Counted from the stretch's first letter, positions 32,597 to 42,529 are shown. The stretch is 64,000 nucleotides of DNA from Flavobacterium pectinovorum (GCF_006438875.1 NZ_RCZH01000016.1:92526-156525); one strand, 5' to 3'. Notes: generated by a model from the letters alone, not told the origin. Program-made: numbers and translations.

Positions 32597-34339
32597 ATGA
32601 AATCACTTTTAAATTTTGTATTTCTGGTTTTAGTAATAAATTCTTCATTTTCACAACAGACAAGTGTAGCAAAATCGGAGGGTTTTAAAAGCGCTTATGA
32701 TATTCAGGACAGTGTGATGATTAAAACCAGAGATGGCGCATATATATCGGCAATGGTTGTGCGAAAAAAAGGAATTTCTACTCCAAAACCTGTAATATTT
32801 CAATTTACTATTTATGTTAGAGACAAAGGACGAGATATTAAATCCTTAAAAGAAGCCGCAGACAAAGATTATATTGGTGTTATTGCCTATTCGCGAGGTA
32901 AAAGGTTTAGTCCTGATGAAATATTTCCATATGAAAATGATGCCAATGATTCTTACGATGTCATCGATTGGATCAGTAAACAGGAATGGTGTAACGGGAG
33001 TATCGGGATGTATGGAGGAAGTTATAACGGATTTACACAATGGGCGGCTTGCAAAAAAATGCATCCGGCACTTAAAACAATTGTGCCTTATGTAGCAAAC
33101 AGACCGGGAATGGGTTTGCCAATGGAAAATAATGTATTTGTAAATCCTAATTATGAATGGTCGTTTTATGTAGGCAATAATAAATATTTAGATACAGTTG
33201 CGGGAAATGACAGACAGCGTTTTAGAAAAATGATGTTTAAATGGTGGGAAACCGGAGTGCTTTATAAAAAAATGGATAGCGTAGATGGAAGTCCAAACCG
33301 ATTTTTTCAGCGATGGATAAAACATCCTTCATTTGATGCATATTGGCAAAAAATGGCGCCATACCAAAAAGATTTTGAACAAATAAATATTCCTGTATTA
33401 ACTTTCGACGGATATTATAACGACTCTCAAAATTCAAGTTTGTATTATGTCAGAGAACTTCAAAAATACAATCCGAAAACTCCTGTTTATGTCATAATTG
33501 GTCCATACAGTCACTTTGGTGCTCAAATGGGAGGAGAAACTAATTTGAACGATTACAAGGTTGATTCGACAGCGATAATTAATGTAAAAAAAATAACATA
33601 TGAATGGTTTGATTATATTCTGAAAAAAGGCACTAAACCGGTAATGCTAAAAGACAAAATAAACTATGAAGTAATGGGAGCAAATGAATGGCGAAGTGCT
33701 CCTTCTCTGGACAAAATGAGTAATGGCTTTCTAAAAATGTATCTGACAAATGATAAAGCGGGTAATTTCTATGTATTAAAGAGTAAAAAGCCAACTCAAA
33801 GAAAGTATCTCTATCAGGAAGTTGATTTTGCCAACAGACAAATACAAAATAACGATTATTATCCGGATCCTATTATTAGAAAAGAAATAGAAACCAGCAA
33901 CGGATTTATTTTTATAAGTGAACCCTTAAAAGAGCCAATGCTGATTAATGGCTCGTTTTTAGGAGAAATAAAAGCAAGTATCAATAAAAAAGATATGGAT
34001 ATTGGCGTGACTTTATATGAAGTAATGCCAAATGGAGAATATTTTCATTTGTCTTATTTTTTAGGTCGGGCGAGTTATGTCAAAGATATCACCAATAGAA
34101 ATTTACTGAATCCGAATAAAATAGAATCTATTCCTTTTTCAAATACACATTTGGTAAGTAAACAATTAAGTAAAGGAAGTCGTTTGCTTGTGTCAATTAA
34201 TGTCAACAAAAACCCATTCTCTCAATTAAATTATGGAACAGGAAAAGAAGTTAGCGACGAAAGTATCAAAGATGCCAAAGAACCTTTAAAAATAAAATGG
34301 TACAACGACAGTTATGTAAAAATTCCGATTTGGAAGTAA
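32597..34339 (+). CDS. Secreted CocE/NonD family hydrolase
   Basis: A 580-residue alpha/beta hydrolase of the X-Pro dipeptidyl-peptidase/cocaine-esterase group with a signal peptide (residues 1-19, SSFSQ). The nucleophile Ser142 is in GMYGGSYNGFTQW. A FDGYYND segment probably carries the catalytic Asp and YSHFG the His. The C-terminal third is the X-Pro-type jelly-roll domain. It probably acts in the periplasm on acyl or peptide substrates. It follows the LytS/LytTR pair and probably shares its transcript or control. Confidence 0.88.
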   Translation: MKSLLNFVFLVLVINSSFSQQTSVAKSEGFKSAYDIQDSVMIKTRDGAYISAMVVRKKGISTPKPVIFQFTIYVRDKGRDIKSLKEAADKDYIGVIAYSRGKRFSPDEIFPYENDANDSYDVIDWISKQEWCNGSIGMYGGSYNGFTQWAACKKMHPALKTIVPYVANRPGMGLPMENNVFVNPNYEWSFYVGNNKYLDTVAGNDRQRFRKMMFKWWETGVLYKKMDSVDGSPNRFFQRWIKHPSFDAYWQKMAPYQKDFEQINIPVLTFDGYYNDSQNSSLYYVRELQKYNPKTPVYVIIGPYSHFGAQMGGETNLNDYKVDSTAIINVKKITYEWFDYILKKGTKPVMLKDKINYEVMGANEWRSAPSLDKMSNGFLKMYLTNDKAGNFYVLKSKKPTQRKYLYQEVDFANRQIQNNDYYPDPIIRKEIETSNGFIFISEPLKEPMLINGSFLGEIKASINKKDMDIGVTLYEVMPNGEYFHLSYFLGRASYVKDITNRNLLNPNKIESIPFSNTHLVSKQLSKGSRLLVSINVNKNPFSQLNYGTGKEVSDESIKDAKEPLKIKWYNDSYVKIPIWK

Positions 34340-34353
34340 AAACAATAATAAAG

Positions 34354-34392
34354 CAAAAGCCGCAATTTTCAATTGAAAATTGCGGCTTTTTT
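34354..34392. terminator. Bidirectional terminator between the CocE-like gene and pruA
   Basis: A perfect 17-bp stem (AAAGCCGCAATTTTCAA and complement) without a loop, with T runs in both directions. The genes are convergent. Confidence 0.85.
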
Positions 34393-34434
34393 TATAATCT
34401 AAAATCTGATTTCTAAAATCTAAAATCAGAAATA

Positions 34435-36060
34435 TTATCCTAAAAACGGGTATCTGTAATCTTCTGGAGTTACAAAAGTTTCTTTGATAGTTCTAGGAGA
34501 AGCCCAACGTAATAAGTTCAATGCAGAACCTGCTTTATCGTTAGTTCCCGAAGCTCTTGCTCCACCAAAAGGCTGCATTCCTACAACAGCTCCTGTTGGT
34601 TTATCATTGATGTAGAAGTTACCTGCAGCATTTTGCAATTTCGTAGTTGCTACTTCAATAGCATAACGATCCTGGCTAAATACAGCTCCGGTCAAAGCAT
34701 ACTCAGAAGTAGTATCAACTAATTCTAAAGTTTCTTCCCATTTAGCATCTTCATAAACATAAATAGTAATAACCGGTCCGAATAATTCGGTTTCCATTGT
34801 AGTATATTTTGGATTTGTAGTTACGATAACTGTTGGCTCAATAAAGTATCCAACTGATTTATCGTAATTTCCTCCAACGATGATTTCAGCGTCAGCATCT
34901 TTTTTAGCCTGATCGATAAAACCAGCCAATTTATCAAAAGAACCTTCGTGAATAACTGCAGTGATAAAGTTTCCAAAATCTTCCGGAGAACCCATTTTCA
35001 TAGATTTTACATCAGCAATTAATTGTTCTTTTACAGCTGGCCATAAACTTTGAGGAATATAAGCTCTTGAAGCTGCAGAACATTTTTGCCCTTGAAATTC
35101 AAATGCTCCACGAACAATTCCTGTAGCCACTTGTTTTACATTAGCGCTTGGGTGTGCAATGATAAAATCTTTACCACCAGTTTCTCCAACGATTCTTGGG
35201 TAAGTTTTGTAATTGTGAATATTTGCACCAATTTTAGCCCAAATATCTTTAAATACGTGAGTTGATCCTGTAAAGTGAACTCCAGCAAAATCACGACTTG
35301 CCAAAACAGTATCAGTAATCATTAAAGCGTCTCCAAAAACAACATTGATAACTCCATCAGGAACACCAGCTTCTTTGAAAACTTCGATGATAATTTTTGT
35401 AGAGAAAACCTGGCTATCACTTGGTTTCCAGATCACAACGTTACCCATCATTGCAGCACTTGCAGGAAGATTGGCAGCAATAGCAGTAAAGTTGAAAGGA
35501 GTAATTGCGTAAACAAAACCTTCAAGAGGTCCGTATTCTAAACGATTCCAGGTTGTAGAATCAGATTTTGGCTGATCTCCATAAATTTGAGTCATGAACT
35601 CTACGTTGTAACGTAAAAAGTCAATTAATTCACAAGAAGCATCAATTTCTGCCTGGTGGATATTTTTAGATTGTCCAATCATTGTAGCCGCGTTAATACG
35701 AGCTCTGTATGGACCTGCGATAAGTTCAGCAGCTTTTAAGAAAATAGCAGCACGTTGTTCCCATGCCATATTTGCCCATGCTTTTCTTGATTCAAGAGCA
35801 TTGGCAATTGCTTTTTCGATATGTTGTTTTTCAGCTAAATGATACGTTCCTACGATATGTTTGTGATCGTGAGGCGCTGATATAGTTTTTGTATTTCCAG
35901 TTTTGATTTCTTCACTTCCAATGTATAATGGAACATCAATTTTTGAGTTCCACATTGTTGTGTAAGCTGCCTGAACAGCTGCTTTTTCTGGCGAGTTCGG
36001 TGCGTAACTTTTTACAGGCTCGTTTACCGCTTTTGGTACATGAAAGAATCCTTTTAACAT
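34435..36060 (-). CDS. pruA: L-glutamate gamma-semialdehyde dehydrogenase
   Basis: NAD-dependent aldehyde dehydrogenase that oxidises 1-pyrroline-5-carboxylate to glutamate in proline breakdown. The ALDH motifs are TPFNFTAIAANLP, the glutamate in IVGETGGKDFI and catalytic Cys in FEFQGQKCSAASRAY. Its 541 residues match the standalone P5C dehydrogenase of eukaryotes and Bacteroidetes. It has a good promoter at 36103-36136. Confidence 0.95.
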   Translation of the reverse strand: MLKGFFHVPKAVNEPVKSYAPNSPEKAAVQAAYTTMWNSKIDVPLYIGSEEIKTGNTKTISAPHDHKHIVGTYHLAEKQHIEKAIANALESRKAWANMAWEQRAAIFLKAAELIAGPYRARINAATMIGQSKNIHQAEIDASCELIDFLRYNVEFMTQIYGDQPKSDSTTWNRLEYGPLEGFVYAITPFNFTAIAANLPASAAMMGNVVIWKPSDSQVFSTKIIIEVFKEAGVPDGVINVVFGDALMITDTVLASRDFAGVHFTGSTHVFKDIWAKIGANIHNYKTYPRIVGETGGKDFIIAHPSANVKQVATGIVRGAFEFQGQKCSAASRAYIPQSLWPAVKEQLIADVKSMKMGSPEDFGNFITAVIHEGSFDKLAGFIDQAKKDADAEIIVGGNYDKSVGYFIEPTVIVTTNPKYTTMETELFGPVITIYVYEDAKWEETLELVDTTSEYALTGAVFSQDRYAIEVATTKLQNAAGNFYINDKPTGAVVGMQPFGGARASGTNDKAGSALNLLRWASPRTIKETFVTPEDYRYPFLG

Positions 36061-36102
36061 GGGATAAATTATTTTAAAATTTACGAATTGTTTAATTAAT
36101 TA

Positions 36103-36136
36103 CAAAAGTACAAATGATAATTTGATTATATCACAA
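36103..36136 (-). promoter_or_regulatory. Promoter of pruA
   Basis: Minus strand: TTG at 36134-36136, 23 bp, TACTTTTG at 36103-36110, 42 bp before the start. Confidence 0.6.
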
Positions 36137-36255
36137 TACAATATTAAAAAGTTGTAATTTAATAAATTAATCACGTTAAGCTGTAAAATGTTTATCTGCG
36201 TAAATATTTAATTTTGAGGTTAATCTGCGGATCGTTTTGCATAATTTCTTTAAAA

Positions 36256-37296
36256 ATGACTACTATGAAAATACCACTTTTAGCTTTCAATGATAGAGGT
36301 ATTTATTGCCAGCAGGCTGATGTGTATCTTGATCCATGGAAACCGGTAAAAAATGCCATTATAACACACGGTCATTCTGATCATGCACGTTGGGGAAATC
36401 AAAATTATATTACACATCACACTAATATTCCAATAATTCGACATCGCCTGGGCGAAATAAATGTGACGGGAAAAGAATGGGGAGAAACCTTCGTGATCAA
36501 TAATGTAAAATTTTCATTGCACCCCGCAGGACACATTATTGGGAGTTCTCAAGTTAGAGTTGAACACAAAGGCGAAGTCTGGGTTTTTACAGGGGATTAC
36601 AAAACCGAAGACGATGGAATTTCAGTTCCCTATGAAGTTGTAAAATGTAACACTTTTATAACCGAATGTACTTTTGGTTTACCTGCCTTTAACTGGACGC
36701 CACAAGCCGAAGTACTTACAGAAATAAATAATTGGTGGGCTGAAAATAAAGCAGAAGGAAAAACATCTGTTCTTTTTGGATATTCTCTTGGTAAAGCACA
36801 ACGACTTTTAAAATACCTCGACACTGATATCGGAACAATTTATACGCACGGTGCAATCGAAAACATGACGAATGTTTTACGACCAATGGTCAATTTTCCA
36901 CCTACGACATTAGTGACGCGTGAAACCAAGAAAGAAGATTTATTAGGAAATATTGTTCTCGCACCGCCAAGTGCGCACGGAAGTATCTGGATCAGAAAAA
37001 TGACTCCTTTTGTGACCGGTTCAGCAAGCGGCTGGATGGCGTTTCGAGGAGCAAGACGCAGACGCGCTATTGACAAAGGTTTTGTTTTAAGTGATCATTG
37101 CGATTGGTTTTCTTTATTGGATAGTATAAAAGCTACTGGTGCCGAAAAAGTAATTTGCACGCATGGTTATACCGATATTTTCTCCAAATATTTAAGGGAA
37201 ATTGGTTACGATGCCAGAACCGAAAAAACGCAATATGAAGGCGAAACTGATGAAATGGAAAAGGAAGTTGAAACTGTGAAAGAAATCCAAGAATGA
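36256..37296 (+). CDS. Ligase-associated DNA exonuclease (metallo-beta-lactamase fold)
   Basis: Exonuclease of the SNM1/CPSF-like metallo-beta-lactamase group found next to bacterial ATP-dependent ligases. Metal motifs are THGHSDHARWG, the HPAGHIIGSSQ segment, FTGDYK and LSDHCDW, then CTHGYTDIF. The start is set to the ATG at 36256 (a second ATG at 36265 is equally possible); the frame before it is unlike the family. It overlaps the ligase gene by 4 bp, the first of a four-gene repair cassette on the plus strand. Confidence 0.93.
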   Translation: MTTMKIPLLAFNDRGIYCQQADVYLDPWKPVKNAIITHGHSDHARWGNQNYITHHTNIPIIRHRLGEINVTGKEWGETFVINNVKFSLHPAGHIIGSSQVRVEHKGEVWVFTGDYKTEDDGISVPYEVVKCNTFITECTFGLPAFNWTPQAEVLTEINNWWAENKAEGKTSVLFGYSLGKAQRLLKYLDTDIGTIYTHGAIENMTNVLRPMVNFPPTTLVTRETKKEDLLGNIVLAPPSAHGSIWIRKMTPFVTGSASGWMAFRGARRRRAIDKGFVLSDHCDWFSLLDSIKATGAEKVICTHGYTDIFSKYLREIGYDARTEKTQYEGETDEMEKEVETVKEIQE

Positions 37297-38894
37297 AAAA
37301 CTTTGCCCAACTGATAAAAACACTTGACAGTTCTAATAAAACGAATATAAAAGTCGATGCACTAACGACGTATTTTAAAAATGCATCGCCGGAAGATAAA
37401 GTATGGACGATTGCGATTCTTTCGCATCGTCGTCCGCCAAGACCTGTTAATACTACTTTATTACGCAATTGGGCAAATGAATTAGCGAATATTCCGTTAT
37501 GGCTTTTTGAAGAAAGTTATCACATCGTTGGAGATTTGGCCGAAACGATTGCTTTGATAATTCCCACTACCAAAGAACATTCTGATAAAAGTCTAACCGA
37601 ATATCTTCAGGAAATCATCGCCTTAAAAAAGAAATCTGATATAGAAAAAAAGGAATATTTACATCAAAATTGGTTAGCGCTCAATTATTACGAACGCTTC
37701 GTTTTTACCAAATTAATTACCGGAAGTTTCAGAATCGGCGTAAGCCAAAAATTAATGACAAGAGCACTTTCTAAAGCAGAAGATGTGGACGAAGATGCTT
37801 TGGCGTATAAATTAATGGGAAATTGGGATCCGAATACAATTACTTTTCAGGAATTAATTTTGGACGAAAAAAGCAGTGATTATTTGTCAAAACCTTATCC
37901 GTTTTATCTGGCTTATCCAATTGAAGGAGAAGTTGATAATCTTGGAAATCCGGAAGATTGGTCAATAGAACACAAATGGGACGGAATTCGGTCACAGACC
38001 ATCATCCGCGAAAGCGAGATTTATGTTTGGTCGAGAGGCGAGGAGTTGGTCACCGATAAATATCCGGAGTTTCAGTCTTTTGTTGGTTTAATTCCAAACG
38101 GAACTGTTATTGACGCCGAAATTTTAGCTTTTACAGAAGGAGAAATTGGAACTTTTAATGATTTACAAACGAGAATTGGACGCAAAACAATATCAGCTTC
38201 TTTGCTTGAAAAAGTTCCTGTTATTTTAAAAGCTTACGATATTCTGGAATGGGAAGGGGAGGATATTCGGAATTTACCTTATTCTGAAAGAAGATTATTA
38301 TTAGAACAATTATACGATTCGATAAAAGATAAAACTAAAAGTTTTCAATTATCAGAAAGAGTTTTGCTCCATTCCTGGGAAGATGTTGCAACAGAAAGAA
38401 TGCGTGCCCGCGAAATGAAAAGCGAAGGTTTGATGATAAAACGCAACAATTCGACTTATCAGGTAGGAAGAAAAAAAGGAGATTGGTGGAAATGGAAAAT
38501 CGAACCTTTGGTAATCGATGCCGTTTTAACCTATGCCATGCGAGGTCACGGTCGAAGATCTAATTTATTTACCGATTATACTTTTGCGCTTTGGCAAACA
38601 AATGAAAAAGAGGAGAAAGAACTTGTCACTTTCGCGAAAGCCTATTCCGGTTTAACCGATGCCGAATTTCGACAAGTAGATGATTTTATTAAAAAAAACA
38701 CATTAGAAAGATTTGGTCCCGTTCGAAGTGTAACGCCAAAATTAGTGTTCGAAATTGGCTTTGAAGGAATTGCACTTTCCAAAAGACATAAAAGTGGAGT
38801 TGCGACACGTTTTCCAAGAATTTTGAGATGGCGACATGACAAAAAAATTGAAGACGCCAATTCAATTGAAGATTTAAAAAGTATGATTTCGTAA
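37293..38894 (+). CDS. ATP-dependent DNA ligase
   Basis: A 533-residue ATP-dependent ligase (LIG of the LHR cassette). An N-terminal helical domain is followed by the adenylation domain with the KxDG motif EHKWDGIR (Lys about 228), VIDAEI, and WKWKIEP as motif V. The C-terminal OB fold is present. It joins nicks in the repair system; the replicative NAD-dependent ligase would be elsewhere. It overlaps the exonuclease gene by 4 bp. A repeat element starts at the first base after its stop, before the helicase gene. Confidence 0.95.
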   Translation: MKNFAQLIKTLDSSNKTNIKVDALTTYFKNASPEDKVWTIAILSHRRPPRPVNTTLLRNWANELANIPLWLFEESYHIVGDLAETIALIIPTTKEHSDKSLTEYLQEIIALKKKSDIEKKEYLHQNWLALNYYERFVFTKLITGSFRIGVSQKLMTRALSKAEDVDEDALAYKLMGNWDPNTITFQELILDEKSSDYLSKPYPFYLAYPIEGEVDNLGNPEDWSIEHKWDGIRSQTIIRESEIYVWSRGEELVTDKYPEFQSFVGLIPNGTVIDAEILAFTEGEIGTFNDLQTRIGRKTISASLLEKVPVILKAYDILEWEGEDIRNLPYSERRLLLEQLYDSIKDKTKSFQLSERVLLHSWEDVATERMRAREMKSEGLMIKRNNSTYQVGRKKGDWWKWKIEPLVIDAVLTYAMRGHGRRSNLFTDYTFALWQTNEKEEKELVTFAKAYSGLTDAEFRQVDDFIKKNTLERFGPVRSVTPKLVFEIGFEGIALSKRHKSGVATRFPRILRWRHDKKIEDANSIEDLKSMIS

Positions 38895-38990
38895 AAGGTT
38901 CAAAGGGACAAAGTAACAAAGTTTTAAAGAAAAAAAACTTTAGGAAACAGCTACACTTTGTCCCTCTGAGCCTTTGCAACTTTGAACCTT
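38895..38990. repeat. GGTTCAAAGGGACAAAG inverted-repeat element inside the repair operon
   Basis: Left arm from 38895 (AAGGTTCAAAGGGACAAAGT) and right arm 38954-38990 (ACTTTGTCCCTCTGAG, then CTTTGAACCTT). It begins directly after the ligase stop and ends 8 bp before the helicase start. A half copy is at 13186-13219. Confidence 0.8.
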
Positions 38991-38998
38991 ATGAAAAA

Positions 38999-41458
38999 AT
39001 GAACAGAGACGAACTATATAGAATTGCAGAAAACTGGTTTCGGGATCAGGGATGGAAATCTTTTCCGTTTCAAACCCAAACCTGGACTGCTTTCCTTCAA
39101 GGCAAAAACGGTTTATTGAACGCGCCAACGGGAAGCGGAAAAACCTATGCTTTATGGTTTCCGATCGTTCTCGATTACATCAAAACAAATCCTGACTTTA
39201 AAACGAAACATAAACCCGGATTAAAAGCAATCTGGATTACGCCTTTGCGAGCACTTTCTGTCGAAATAAAACAAGCTGCTGAACGAATTATTACAGATTT
39301 AGATTTGCCATTGACTGTTGGAATTCGTTCCGGAGATACTTCGCAAAGCGAAAGAACCAAGCAAAGCAAAAAAATGCCGGATTTACTTATTACAACTCCT
39401 GAAAGTTTACAATTGCTTTTAGCATCAAAAGAATTTGCTAAAACTTTTGCCAATTGTTCCGCAATTGTTGTTGATGAATGGCATGAATTATTAGGTACAA
39501 AACGTGGTGTTCAAATGGAATTGGCTTTGTCGCGATTAAAAACGGTTGCTCCAAAAATGAAAATTTGGGGAATTTCAGCCACTATTGGAAATCTTGAATT
39601 GGCACAGCAAGTTTTGTTAGGAGTCAATTCAGAAGCTTATGAGAATTCGGTTTTAATAAAAGCACACATCAACAAAAAAATAAAAATCGAATCCATTCTT
39701 CCCGAAAAAATGGAAAGTTACCCTTGGCGGGGACATATGGGTTTGCACTTAATTGATGAGGTAGCAAAAATCATAAGAAAAAGCAAGACAACCTTGATTT
39801 TTACCAATGTCCGTTCTGCCTGCGAAATGTGGTTTCAGGCACTCTTAGAAAAATATCCGGAATTTGCTGGAGATATGGCAATGCACCACGGCAGCATTAG
39901 CAGGGAAACGCGTTTATGGGTAGAAAATGCCATTCGAGACGAAGAATTAAAAGTTGTAGTTTGTACGTCGAGTCTGGACCTTGGCGTTGATTTTGCGCCT
40001 GTCGAAACGATTATCCAAGTTGGAGGACCAAAAGGTGTTGCACGATTTTTGCAAAGGGCAGGAAGAAGTGGTCATCAACCGGGAAAAGAAAGTGTGATTT
40101 ACTTTTTGGCCACACATGCAATGGAATTAATTGAGGCTTCTGCCTTAAAAAAAGCAGTTGCCAAAACCGTTGTCGAAGATCGGATGCCGTATTTAAACAG
40201 TTGGGATGTTCTGGTGCAATACCTTAATACTTTAGCAGTTTCAGATGGTTTTTTTCCCGATGAAATATTTCCGGAAATTAAGCAAACTTTCTGCTTTCAA
40301 AATATTACAAAAGAAAATTGGAATTGGGTTCTGAATTTTATCACAAACGGAAGTCAGAGTTTACAAGCCTATGACGAATTTAAAAAAGTTGAGATAGAAG
40401 AAGACGGACGTTTCAAAATTAACAGTCGATTAATTGCGATGCATCACCGAATGCAGATTGGAACAATTGTTGGCGATGCGGCTTTGAACGTTAAATATTT
40501 AAGCGGAGGTTATATAGGTTCTATTGAAGAATGGTTTGCTTCAAAATTACATCCCGGAGATGTTTTTACCTTTGCCGGAAAAAGACTGGAATTGTTTCGA
40601 GTGAAGAATATGCAAGTATTAGTTCGAAAGGCAGATCCTAAAAAAGCTTCTCGTGTCGTAAGCTGGATGGGCGGGCGTATGACATTATCTGCTCAAATGA
40701 GTAAATTGCTGCGAGAGGAATTATATGCCGCAAATACAGAAAATTTAACCCCCGAATTAAAAGCCTTACGTCCACTTTTTGAAAGACAGCGTAAAGAAAG
40801 TATTGTTCCAAATAACGATGAATTTTTAATTGAAACTTTTAAAACACGAGAAGGTTTTCATGCCATTTTTTATCCTTTTGAAGGACGTTATGTCCATGAA
40901 GCATTGGCAAGTTTGCTTTCGTATCGTATTAGTTTGCTTTCGCCGATTACTTTTTCTTTAGCTTATAATGATTATGGATTTGAATTGTTGTCTGATCAGG
41001 AAATTGATATGCAAGCGGTATTTGATAATGATTTATTTATCACTTCTTATGTACATCAAGATTTGCAAAAAAGTTTGAATTCGACAGAAATGGCACGTAG
41101 AAAATTTCGGGATATTGCCGTTATTGCTGGTTTGGTTTTTACAGGAATGCCGGGAAAACCAATTAAAACCAGACATTTGCAAAGCGGATCACAGTTGCTT
41201 TTTGAAGTTTTTCGCGATCATGAACCTGATAATTTATTGCTGCAACAGGCTTTTACAGAAACATTTGAACATCAATTAGAAGAAGGGCGTTTAATTCAGG
41301 CGATGGAAAGGATTAACAGTCAGAATATCGTTTGGAAGCAATGCAATAAGCCAACGCCATTTAGTTTTCCGATAATTACAGATAGACTTAGAGAAAAATT
41401 ATCCAGTGAAACTTTACAGGAAAGAATTAAAAAAATGACCGCAAGCTACATGAAATAA
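38999..41458 (+). CDS. Ligase-associated DEXH helicase (Lhr-Core type)
   Basis: An 819-residue superfamily 2 helicase. Walker A is APTGSGKT (about 40-47), motif II is VVDEWHELLG (DEWH, about 160), motif III is SATIG and motif VI is QRAGRSGHQPG. The C-terminal winged-helix and Lhr-specific domains (GGYIGSIEEWFASKL, then FAGKRLELFRV) follow. It is the 3'-5' translocase partner of the ligase, exonuclease and endonuclease around it. The endonuclease gene follows after 9 bp. Confidence 0.95.
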   Translation: MNRDELYRIAENWFRDQGWKSFPFQTQTWTAFLQGKNGLLNAPTGSGKTYALWFPIVLDYIKTNPDFKTKHKPGLKAIWITPLRALSVEIKQAAERIITDLDLPLTVGIRSGDTSQSERTKQSKKMPDLLITTPESLQLLLASKEFAKTFANCSAIVVDEWHELLGTKRGVQMELALSRLKTVAPKMKIWGISATIGNLELAQQVLLGVNSEAYENSVLIKAHINKKIKIESILPEKMESYPWRGHMGLHLIDEVAKIIRKSKTTLIFTNVRSACEMWFQALLEKYPEFAGDMAMHHGSISRETRLWVENAIRDEELKVVVCTSSLDLGVDFAPVETIIQVGGPKGVARFLQRAGRSGHQPGKESVIYFLATHAMELIEASALKKAVAKTVVEDRMPYLNSWDVLVQYLNTLAVSDGFFPDEIFPEIKQTFCFQNITKENWNWVLNFITNGSQSLQAYDEFKKVEIEEDGRFKINSRLIAMHHRMQIGTIVGDAALNVKYLSGGYIGSIEEWFASKLHPGDVFTFAGKRLELFRVKNMQVLVRKADPKKASRVVSWMGGRMTLSAQMSKLLREELYAANTENLTPELKALRPLFERQRKESIVPNNDEFLIETFKTREGFHAIFYPFEGRYVHEALASLLSYRISLLSPITFSLAYNDYGFELLSDQEIDMQAVFDNDLFITSYVHQDLQKSLNSTEMARRKFRDIAVIAGLVFTGMPGKPIKTRHLQSGSQLLFEVFRDHEPDNLLLQQAFTETFEHQLEEGRLIQAMERINSQNIVWKQCNKPTPFSFPIITDRLREKLSSETLQERIKKMTASYMK

Positions 41459-41467
41459 GAATTCAGT

Positions 41468-42100
41468 ATGAAAATTAATATCAACAATCAAAACTTCGTT
41501 TTACATCAATCCGGCGCTGCTTTTTGGGAAGAAGAAAAAATACTCTTCATTTCTGATTTGCATTTGGGGAAGATTGGACATTTTAGAAAACACGGAATGG
41601 CAATTCCTGAAAAAGCTATTTTAGAAAATTTTGCCAGATTGAATGTTGTTTTAGAATGTTTTGATTCTGAAACTATTATTTTTTTGGGAGATTTATTTCA
41701 CAGTAAAATCAATAACGAATGGAATTTTTTTTCAGAATGGACAAAAACACATTCTCAGAAAATTATTTTGATTGAAGGCAATCACGATATAATTTCAAAA
41801 CAGTATTACTTAGATTTGAATATAGAAGTTCATCAGGAATTGATCATTCATGATTTTTTACTTACTCATCATCCATCAGAAAGAGAACAATTATTTAATT
41901 TTTGCGGACACATACATCCCGGAATTAAATTAAAAGGAATGGGCAGACAGTTTTTAAGTTTATCGTGTTTTTTTAGAAAACCAAATCAAATGATTTTCCC
42001 CTCTTTTGGCGAATTTACAGGTAATTTTTATCTGATTCCTAAAGAAAATGACCAAATATATGCCATTACAAAAGAGGAAGTAATAGAAATAAAGCGTTGA
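41468..42100 (+). CDS. pdeM: Ligase-associated DNA damage response endonuclease PdeM
   Basis: A 210-residue calcineurin-like metallophosphoesterase (MPE). Metal-binding motifs are ISDLHLGKIGHFRKHG, FLGDLFHS, EGNHD, LTHHP and FCGHIHPG. In Pseudomonas the orthologous MPE of the LIG-EXO-LHR-MPE cluster is a manganese-dependent DNA endonuclease. It is the last gene of the four-gene operon, 9 bp after the helicase. It meets apaG tail to tail with a 1-bp gap. Confidence 0.94.
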   Translation: MKININNQNFVLHQSGAAFWEEEKILFISDLHLGKIGHFRKHGMAIPEKAILENFARLNVVLECFDSETIIFLGDLFHSKINNEWNFFSEWTKTHSQKIILIEGNHDIISKQYYLDLNIEVHQELIIHDFLLTHHPSEREQLFNFCGHIHPGIKLKGMGRQFLSLSCFFRKPNQMIFPSFGEFTGNFYLIPKENDQIYAITKEEVIEIKR

Positions 42101-42101
42101 A

Positions 42102-42488
42102 TTAATTCAATGCAAAAGGAGCACACATTCTAAAAGTAGGAACAATAACTTTGAATGTTTTGGTGGTAGTAAAGTTGATCATATTAAAATGACCTTTCAT
42201 CGCGCCATAAGGAGACGATAATAAACAACCAGAACTATAAGTGTGATTTTCTCCAGGTTTCAAAACGGGTTTTTTTCCGATAACGCCTTCTCCGTCAACA
42301 ACTTCTAAATCGTTTAATGAATCAAAAATTTCCCAGTGACGAGAAGTCAACTGAACAGAATCTTTACTGTGATTTTCGATTGTAACGACATAACTAAAGG
42401 CAAAATGAATCTTGTAGTTTTTGAAGTAAGTACCTTCAAAACTAGTCAAAACAGATATTTTTATGCCTCTTGTAATTTGAGAAACCAT
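42102..42488 (-). CDS. apaG: ApaG family protein
   Basis: A 128-residue single-domain ApaG protein (DUF525, Ig-like beta sandwich). Signatures are FAFSYVVTIENHS, LTSRHWEIFDS, the glycine-rich VDGEGVIGKKPVLKPGE and SPYGAMKGHF. The precise function is unsettled despite the historical Co2+ efflux name. A TAGATTTG -7 box is at 42522-42529. It is convergent with pdeM. Confidence 0.93.
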   Translation of the reverse strand: MVSQITRGIKISVLTSFEGTYFKNYKIHFAFSYVVTIENHSKDSVQLTSRHWEIFDSLNDLEVVDGEGVIGKKPVLKPGENHTYSSGCLLSSPYGAMKGHFNMINFTTTKTFKVIVPTFRMCAPFALN

Positions 42489-42521
42489 ACTAAAGTAGTA
42501 TATATGTGTGCGTTATATGTG

Positions 42522-42529
42522 CAAATCTA
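42522..42529 (-). promoter_or_regulatory. -7 box of apaG
   Basis: TAGATTTG on the minus strand, 34 bp before the apaG start. Confidence 0.5.
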
